This document shows, piece by piece, positions 57,762-64,000 of a stretch of DNA of 64,000 bases (position 1 is its first letter; each line of letters opens with the position of its first letter). The stretch is from Papiliotrema nemorosa (taxonomy: Eukaryota > Basidiomycota > Tremellomycetes > Tremellales > Rhynchogastremaceae). A model generated the notes under the pieces. The model saw nothing but the letters and a program-made list of their open reading frames with translations, made no database searches and was not told where the DNA came from. The stretch spans positions 1 through 64,000 of the forward strand of contig JASKOT010000026.1 in the NCBI GenBank assembly GCA_032158125.1, read 5' to 3'. Both the position numbers and the translations under genes were made by a program.

Positions 57762-58737
57762 ATGGTGAGCTATTCCTTTGCCCTTGCTATGTGTGCTAAT
57801 GAATCAGTCGTCCGGTATCCAGGTCGTAAGTCTAACGGGGCTACATCATGGGTTGTTCAATGACTGACGCTATCTCTTCTCTTCATTCCTCCACACGCGC
57901 CATATTTGCGACCATCTCAACCCATGCCTTTGCTTCACTCTCTTCGTTCGCTTGATTTGGCGATTGTGCCATCTCCTATCCCCTTATCGACTGTTTGGCT
58001 CGACCGTTCCCTCATCCGGACCATCCACCTGATCGTCTCGTCGCATTTCCGGCAATCGCTTCCTCCCATCCACCTTGATCTCGTATCCTCTTACCCGTCT
58101 GCGTCTCTCTGAATGAATACCCCAGAACGCCGAATGTCTCGAGAAATACTCGGAGCTCAAGACCGGCAAGAAACTCACCTACGTCATCTTTGGTATCTCG
58201 GACGACAAAAAGTCGATTGTCGTCCTCAACTCTTCTACCGATAAAGACTATGACAAGTTTGTCGCTGAGCTCCCGGAGAAGGAATGTCGATGGGCAGTGT
58301 ACGACTTTGAGTACACTTTGGAAGATGGTGGAATTAGGAACAAGTTGACTTTTGTCCAATGGTAAGTGTATTCTTTGACTGCAAGACTTGTGCGCAATCG
58401 GGAGTGAGGCTGCTCTCTGTCGGGCGAGCGACATCCATAGACTATCGAGGAGTCAGATTAGAAGTCGGTACAGGAGCTAAATCTCAGGTCGCCAGATGAC
58501 GCTTCCGTCAAGAACAAGATGATAACCGCTTCGTCCAAGGACGCTCTCCGACGACGACTCGAGGGTGAGTTGGGGATGCTTCAGACTGCTATTAGTCGTA
58601 TCTGACGCTAGGTATCCACATTGAGATCCAAGCTACCGACTACTCTGAGATCACCAAAGAAGCCAGTGCGTCCCTTGTTGGCGTCTTCTCGGGTCATAGC
58701 TGATAGAACAGTCATGGAGAAGGCTTCTCGACGATAA
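57762..58737 (+). CDS. COF1: Cofilin/ADF, actin-severing protein
   Basis: Cofilin severs and depolymerises actin filaments. The coding part of exon 1 is just the start codon (57762-57764), followed by GTGAGC. Exon 2 (57808-57825) is 18 nt (S-S-G-I-Q-V). A 300-nt intron precedes exon 3 at 58126 (NAECLEKYSELKTGKK). Further segments are LTYVIFGISDDKKSIVVLNS, EKECRWAVYDFEYTLEDGG, RNKLTFVQWSPDDASVKNKM, and the actin-binding helix MITASSKDALRRRLEGIH, followed by IEIQATDYSEITKEAIMEK. It ends A-S-R-R. About 140 residues, the normal length. The start is supported by the conserved M-S-x-S/G-I/V-x-V N-terminus of cofilins. Confidence 0.95.
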
Positions 58738-60286
58738 GGTATTCTCTTAATGGCTCCTCCCATTTGTACGTTGCCCAAAATCGAGCTATGCGTTTCGGGG
58801 TCAAGAGACTGATAGTGTCAGTCCACCCTCCTCATCGCAAAATCCCAACCTCTCCGTCCAACCATCTAACCATCTACCCTCGACCCGCTTCGCCCAACTT
58901 TGACTCGCCATGGCCTCATCTAGACTGATACTCTTCTGTTTCTGCGCGTGGGGATGACGCTGGCATGGCTCAGATCCCATGGAAGCAGGAAAGGTTGGGT
59001 ATGTCGCGATGCAAAATCTATTCAGGCGATGGTTCCCTGAGCGTGCATCGCTACGACTTTTGCTGAATTTGAGCCATTGAAGGCATTCCTTGCTTAGTGT
59101 ATGGTGACTGAATGTGCAATCCCCCGCGTATAGTCGTACTATACGCAAGGAAGGTCCACGTGAACGGCAATTGGCCAATCTCGGAACTGAGGAGATGATG
59201 CGCTCTCTGCTATGGATGCCGGCCAATCGCTGAGACCTCATCGAGTAATCGTCTGGTATCGCACAAGAGGGCATGGGTGTGATCCTCATCGTAAATCACA
59301 TGAAACCCGCATCGTACGCTCCGGCCTTTACGGGAGTTCTGCTTTTTGTCGCATGCTGTCAATAATGGCCTTGCGTCATGCTTCCCTCCCGCTCCGAGGT
59401 AGTCACCCTCCTTCGTTATTGCAGTTGAGCGGGAGGCGATAGCGAAGCTTTTCGGGGAATCCATAAGGCCTTCGGAGCTGGATCTCGATCACCCGACGAG
59501 GGATGAAACGGACCGCCACTTTCAGTGTGTTCTTCACCCCAGAATAAACGTCTAGATCTGCTGGAGACATGCCAATAGGCCGGGTATCATGAATCATACT
59601 GGCGCGGAGATAAAAAGTTTAGACTGGAGGAAACAAAGGCCATTCTCAACTTTGTTATGTCATGTCGAGCCGGATCTTTCATGCTTGGACATCGTGTCCC
59701 TCTGCCAATCTGTCTTGACGACTCTTTCTCTTTCTGAACGACTTTCATGTACGGATACATGACGGCTCCATTATTGATTTGCTCCACTGCTACGGGACGT
59801 AAAGGATCGCTCAGTGGACAAAGGAAGCTTAACATGTCATGGCATTAAACGATTAACAGGGAGGAGGAGGATCCTTCGGGGATGAGTTTCAGGATTCCGG
59901 TCCATTGTATTGTATGGTAAGCTGATTTACTCGATCCTTTCACTCCAACACCATCCGCCTATCATTCCAATAGACGAGTATAAGAGCGAGACGCTCGTCG
60001 ACATGCACGATGATACGGAGAAAAGACTTGTTCTCGGGGTTGCGGTATCTTGATTCGCCTCTTGATCGCACGCACGGATCAACCATCAACTTTGGCTCGC
60101 CTCGTGTCGTGTCGACATACGTGGCGTGTCCTCTTCCAAGCTGTCAACATATCGACCGTCTGGATCGACCCTCGCTTCCACTCGGAAGGGCCGACTCGGA
60201 CCTCTTGCAAGCGCTCTGCGAACGATAATCCAACTTAAGTTCGACGGAGAACAAACGACTCCAGGCCTCTCGCTACGTCTCAATCA
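58738..60286. other. Intergenic, no supported gene
   Basis: About 1.55 kb between cofilin and an unknown gene. A 162-codon minus-strand frame (58801-59289) and shorter overlapping frames are present, but I see no conserved motif or coding-type pattern. I see no tRNA or repeat. Confidence 0.45.
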
Positions 60287-61569
60287 ATGGAGAAAATCCT
60301 TCCTGCAACATCCGATCCTTCTCTGCAGTCTGCGCATCCAGCTGCCTTTCCCATCATACCTCGACGTGTTCCCCGTTTCCCCTTAAACACTCGGCCATCC
60401 TCTTCCCTGCCCCCATCAGTAACAACCCAGGCCACGTCGTCCATGACACAGATGATTCCCCCGAATCAGCACGACACGACCAGCGATGCCACCTCTGGGC
60501 GACCGATGGTTCCGTCTTCCAACATTATTGCGGCCTCGCATAAGCGCCCGAGGACAACTCAAGCAGGACGCTCGGAGTCCACGGGGTTGTCTCAATCGCA
60601 AGAGGCGCAGGTGGGATTCCACTCGATCAAATTGAGAGAAGATGAAATGCCACAACTCTTGCGCCTCGCCATGGATGTGAGTGAATCCTCTCCCTTCGAC
60701 ACTACTGACGGCAGGCCCGTGAGCGAGCGCTGGCTAGCGTTCAGAAAGAAGCCGTCAATCAGGCTCTATACGGCCTGCTCAACGCTCCAGGCGACGTCCC
60801 CTGTCTATCCGCCCTCGCCCACCTGGCAAGAACGCTCAACCTCGAACCTTCTTCTCAGCTAGTCGTCGTTGATCACGAAGGCAACCCATTTTCGGAGCAC
60901 ATCTTGACATTTGTCGATACCATCCTTGTCATGTATCGATCTCTTGCCACTGTCCACATTCCCTTGCTTGAAGGAAGTCAGGACAACAAGTTGAACGACG
61001 CAACGGATCAGGCGGCATTTGGCGCGCTCACCGCGACGACATCAGCATCCCGACTACTCATCCTCATTTCACATGCGCACCATCACGTTGTTCGAGCACT
61101 ATGGTTTGGGCTACTGTACCTGTCCATGGCATATCGAGGGACGAAAAGAGGTGTGGCTGTAGACTTCTTGTTGGAAGCAGTGCAACAAGAATGGTACACG
61201 CGAGAAGAGAATGCTAAAGCAGAGGGAAAACTTTGCTGGGGTGGCACACAAAAGGAGATGGACATGGAAGAAGAGTGGTATCGGCGGGCGAGGAGTGTAG
61301 GGAGATTACGGAAAAAGTACAGGACAAAGGGCGGGTTATGGCTGGGGACTGTATGGGCAGAGATGAAGGGGATGGTACAGGTTCAATCGGGAGGTGTAGG
61401 CGAGGAGGATCGCGACGCTCTTCCCACAGAGGGTCCTCCCCAGCAATCGTCGACAGGAATGACCAGCCCGGATGGACCTCGGAATGGGGATGATACGCCA
61501 CTTGGACATGCGGACATTGAGCGGGGATTAGGAGGTGCGGGTAGGGTGAGATTGTCACCCGATGCATGA
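60287..61569 (+). CDS. Hypothetical protein
   Basis: I do not recognise this family. The start at 60287 (MEKILPATSDPSLQSAHP) opens a Ser/Thr/Pro-rich N-terminus. Then come KLREDEMPQLLRLAMD and, after a canonical intron (60676-60714, GTGAGT...CTGACGGCAG), ARERALASVQKEAVNQALYG. The second exon is probably a folded helical domain: LSALAHLARTLNLEPSSQL, FVDTILVMYRSLATVHIPL, ASRLLILISHAHHHVVRALW and FGLLYLSMAYRGTKRGVA. A charged segment (EEEWYRRARSVGRLRKKY) and a disordered tail follow. About 415 residues. The hydrophobic stretches near 300 could be one membrane segment, but a soluble helical domain is equally possible. Confidence 0.6.
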
Positions 61570-62174
61570 GAATGAAAGGGGTGTGGTATCGGAGGATAGG
61601 AGGTATCTGGGTAGTAAGCTTGGTGTATGGTGTTATCATGAGCAGTATCAAAGTGTCCGTATCATATCATGCAAACGTGAGAACTGTGTGAGTGAGTTGC
61701 CGCAAAGGCCTGGAATCGGGGAGTGGGGGCAGGAGGCTGGGCTGATTGGGCGGCGATGGCCGACGAGTCGACGCATCCGTCAGCGCTGTTTCTGTTATCG
61801 CCCCACTGGCTATTATCCCATTTCCATCACCCTCCATCGCTTGCAACCCCTTCATCTTAAGTGAGCTATATTACACAGCACCATCGATCATCACTTTCAA
61901 CGTTCAACATTCACTCTTGACCCCCCCAGCGACACCTACTCCGCATAGCGACTGTTATACTCAGCTCCTCACACGACTGGATCTGAACCAACCCTTACCG
62001 TCCCTTGAGACACTACACCACCGATCATCCCATACGACCTGGATCGAGCAATACCATCTTGCCTCTTCTTTGTTCGCTGTTCCTTATAGAGCGATAGAGC
62101 GATAGACTTCTCTTTCGACTTTGACCTCGATACACCAATACCCCCTTGCCACCTAGATTCATTCATCAATCATC
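61570..62174. other. Intergenic, AN1 gene promoter and leader
   Basis: About 600 bp between the unknown gene and the AN1 zinc-finger gene. The last 250 bp are rich in C and T, with C-runs near 61921, as in leaders of other genes here. Confidence 0.45.
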
Positions 62175-62775
62175 ATGTGAGTGGCGCATCCGTATTTCCC
62201 ACATCGCATCAAGCACGCACGATGGGCTCAGTCCACACAGGGGAATGATGAGGCCGTTGGGTCACATTCCTCCCGTGGTATGAGCCGATCGCTGCGTTGC
62301 CTCCTTTCTACAAACTTCCCTTTGGTGGTGACAAATCACCACACCGCCTTCAAATCACTTCCATCCCATCCTGCCCTTGCCGCTCGCTATAGTCCGAACT
62401 CAATGCTGACTCTACCTAGGCCAGCCAAGAAGAGGTGTCAATACCGGGTCGTTTACAACATTCCAGCTATCACCAAGCCTGATGAATCTGGCTCCACAGA
62501 TCCAGACGCCAAGCCTGAAATGACGGCCAACCCTACTCAATGTCCATCCGCCGCTCTCAAGGTTATTGGAGAATGCCCACACTGTCAAAAGGCTTTCTGT
62601 GGTAACCATCGCACACCCGAATCTCACAATTGGTCAGTCCCAAAAGGTCCCGGAAAATTTCGCCAGCTAACAAAGCAGTGCCAACATGCAAGCTTGTCGA
62701 GATGCGGCATTCCAGGCGAACAAAGAGAGGTTAGAGCGCGAAAGGACTGTCGCAAGTAAGATTGCGCAGGCATAG
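62175..62775 (+). CDS. AN1-type zinc-finger protein, split start codon
   Basis: A small protein with one AN1 zinc finger; AN1 proteins link stress, Cdc48 and the proteasome. AT at 62175-62176 is followed by GTGAGT; the intron ends CTGACTCTACCTAG at 62419, and the next exon starts G-CCA-GCC. This makes ATG with its last base in the second exon: M-P-A-K-K-R-C-Q-Y-R-V-V-Y-N. The finger follows as QCPSAALKVIGECPHCQ, KAFCGNHRTPESHN, then C after a second intron (GTCAGT...CTAACAAAGCAG). The spacing C-x10-C-x2-C-x4-C-x2-H-x5-H-x-C fits AN1, with a long insertion between its first two cysteines. The protein ends in a Lys/Arg/Glu helix (ERLERERTVASKIAQA). An in-frame ATG at 62403 inside the intron gives an alternative start if the intron is retained. 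Confidence 0.82.
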
Positions 62776-63141
62776 GAAGGAGTTGGAGGTCTCTGTCTCT
62801 TTCTGGGTCGAGAGGACAATTGCCCGGACGAGGTGCGGCGATGAATCTGGAACGACAGATTGGACTTTTTGTAGCATGATAGGTAAACACCCCTTCTTAA
62901 TGTCCCCTCCGTTGTCTTATACCCGATCGATGATCTGGATGCATGTAGAAATCAAACAATGATCTGGTTGTGCTGCGGCGGTCGGGTTGAGCGAGATCAG
63001 AGCGAGGGTGAGTAGGAAATGACCGAGATGCCGCAGCGCAACGAGGTGAAACAGACGTCATCCTGACCATTCCATTATACGTCCTTCTTCATCTCTCTCG
63101 AGATTACATCCCACCTCGAAAGGGTCGACCGCTTGGTCAAC
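62776..63141. other. Intergenic
   Basis: About 365 bp between two plus-strand genes, containing the promoter of the PX-associated-domain gene. A CT-rich stretch (CATCTCTCTCGAG) lies shortly before its start. Nothing else is seen. Confidence 0.45.
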
Positions 63142-64000
63142 ATGTCAAGACCACCGATAGATCAGGCCAAGCTACCGTACGCACCCCGAAGGAAGAGCGT
63201 ACGTCCGGAAAGGCCATTACCGGCACCTCCTCCAGCTGGTGACGATGTCGTTCAGACCAATCTCGTTGAAGCCGATCAACATTACACTTCTCCTCCATCC
63301 CCACCGTCCCGACCTCGAGATGACACGGCAAGGGCTTCTCCACCCCCGCCATCGGGAGCGACAAGGTCTGCGGGTCATTTGCATCCCCACCTGTCCACTC
63401 TCCCTTCTTCATCAGGCCCAACTCCCCCGACTACCTTGACACCTCTACGCGCTCATTACCTGAAAAAGACTCTGGTCAATCTACAAATGTCGCACGAACT
63501 GAACTTGATTACCGATCCTGTACTCGGGGCAAATGCCCTAGGTCTACTCGGAGACCCATTCGTACTCCCCGACGCGGCCAAACGTGAGGCTTTGGAACGT
63601 GTATCAGAAATGGCAAGACAGGAAGGACGTCTAGGAGATCTACCATTCATGCGCTTCCTATTCCACCAATTCGTCTTGCCCTTTCCATTCCTCGCTACTG
63701 CCCCACCGACATTTTGGTCTCAAAAAGTCCAACCTTTCTTGTCGAGTTTTCTACAAACGACGGGGTATACTCGACAGTCGAGCCTGTCAGAGGATGAGAG
63801 GCTGATGGCTGAGAGTCTGATGACAAAGGAGGAGAAGAAGGAGCTGGAAGAACGAAAGAAAATGTGGGCAAAAGTGGAGAAACATATGGGGTTGATGGTG
63901 GGTGTGGGAGTCAAGGTGGTCGGAGGGGAAGAGGTGGTTCGTATAGGACAAGGGGAATTGAAAAGGCTCGAGATGGCTCAAGAAGAGAGGAGGAAAAAAT
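63142..64000 (+). CDS. PX-associated-domain protein (Lec1-like), 5' part
   Basis: The reading frame starts at 63142 (MSRPPIDQAKLPYAP) and is open to the end of the window, so only the N-terminal 286 residues are seen. A Pro-rich leader of about 95 residues precedes a helical domain: LRAHYLKKTLVNLQMSHEL, LNLITDPVLGANALGLLGDP, LPFMRFLFHQFVLPFPFLAT, PTFWSQKVQPFLSSFLQT. This is the pattern of the fungal PX-associated (PXB) domain, which precedes a PX domain and a DUF3818 region in large lipid-binding proteins such as yeast Ypr097w/Lec1. The end of the window is in a Glu/Lys-rich helix. The PX domain expected next lies outside the window. Confidence 0.82.
   Translation, partial: MSRPPIDQAKLPYAPRRKSVRPERPLPAPPPAGDDVVQTNLVEADQHYTSPPSPPSRPRDDTARASPPPPSGATRSAGHLHPHLSTLPSSSGPTPPTTLTPLRAHYLKKTLVNLQMSHELNLITDPVLGANALGLLGDPFVLPDAAKREALERVSEMARQEGRLGDLPFMRFLFHQFVLPFPFLATAPPTFWSQKVQPFLSSFLQTTGYTRQSSLSEDERLMAESLMTKEEKKELEERKKMWAKVEKHMGLMVGVGVKVVGGEEVVRIGQGELKRLEMAQEERRKK

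Noticed and set aside
58801..59289. 162-codon minus-strand frame downstream of cofilin
   Set aside because: No conserved motif and overlapping competing frames; it could be revisited with RNA-seq.
1..64000. Secondary-metabolite or catabolic gene cluster
   Set aside because: The genes belong to unrelated housekeeping pathways, and no backbone enzyme or clustered pathway is present.

Overview
The window is nuclear DNA from a basidiomycete fungus, most likely a tremellomycete yeast (Cryptococcus/Kwoniella-like). The reasons are dense genes on both strands, many very short introns (mostly about 40-60 nt) with GTRNGT donors, a CTGAC or CTAAC branch sequence a few bases before the acceptor, and a gene set typical of fungi (chitin synthase, alpha-actinin, a Clr2-type silencing factor, an OPT transporter, a Zn2Cys6 regulator). 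I see no transposon, rRNA, tRNA, CRISPR array or virus-like gene. Coding regions were assembled by joining exons by eye. Outer limits are usually firm; internal junctions are inferred.

Layout. 1-2.4 kb: two minus-strand tandem paralogs of an unknown family. 2.9-6.6 kb: a galactonate-dehydratase-like enolase-superfamily enzyme and an RNase III-like mitochondrial ribosomal protein, both minus. 6.9-13.8 kb: PER1/PGAP3 (GPI-lipid remodelling), an ELO fatty-acid elongase (minus) and enolase, which carries an apparent AT-AC intron. 14-20.5 kb: DNA polymerase delta subunit POLD3/Cdc27 and a division 1 chitin synthase. 20.6-31.1 kb: a long unknown protein (minus), gluconokinase, a TMEM184/DUF300 membrane protein, DDI1 (minus) and a LURP-one-like protein. 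31.3-37.4 kb: a glycoprotein with a C-terminal anchor, Clr2, a HIT protein with a GC-AG intron, and a DNAJC8-type J protein. 37.6-46 kb: TFIIF alpha, a Zn2Cys6 factor, SNF5/SFH1 and riboflavin synthase. 47.5-54.2 kb: an OPT transporter followed by a DAL5-type MFS transporter. 54.7-58.7 kb: two actin-binding proteins next to each other, alpha-actinin and cofilin. 60.3-64 kb: an unknown protein, an AN1 zinc-finger protein whose start codon is apparently split by an intron, and the 5' part of a PX-associated-domain protein running off the window.

There is no obvious biosynthetic cluster. Most genes are housekeeping functions in a compact arrangement with short shared promoters (105 bp between Clr2 and the HIT gene) and short convergent gaps. 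The most notable signals concern splicing: an AT-AC intron in enolase, a GC-AG intron in the HIT gene, a start codon split as AT|G, a coding first exon that is only ATG (cofilin), 14-18 nt coding exons, and a last intron that decides the C-terminus of the elongase.
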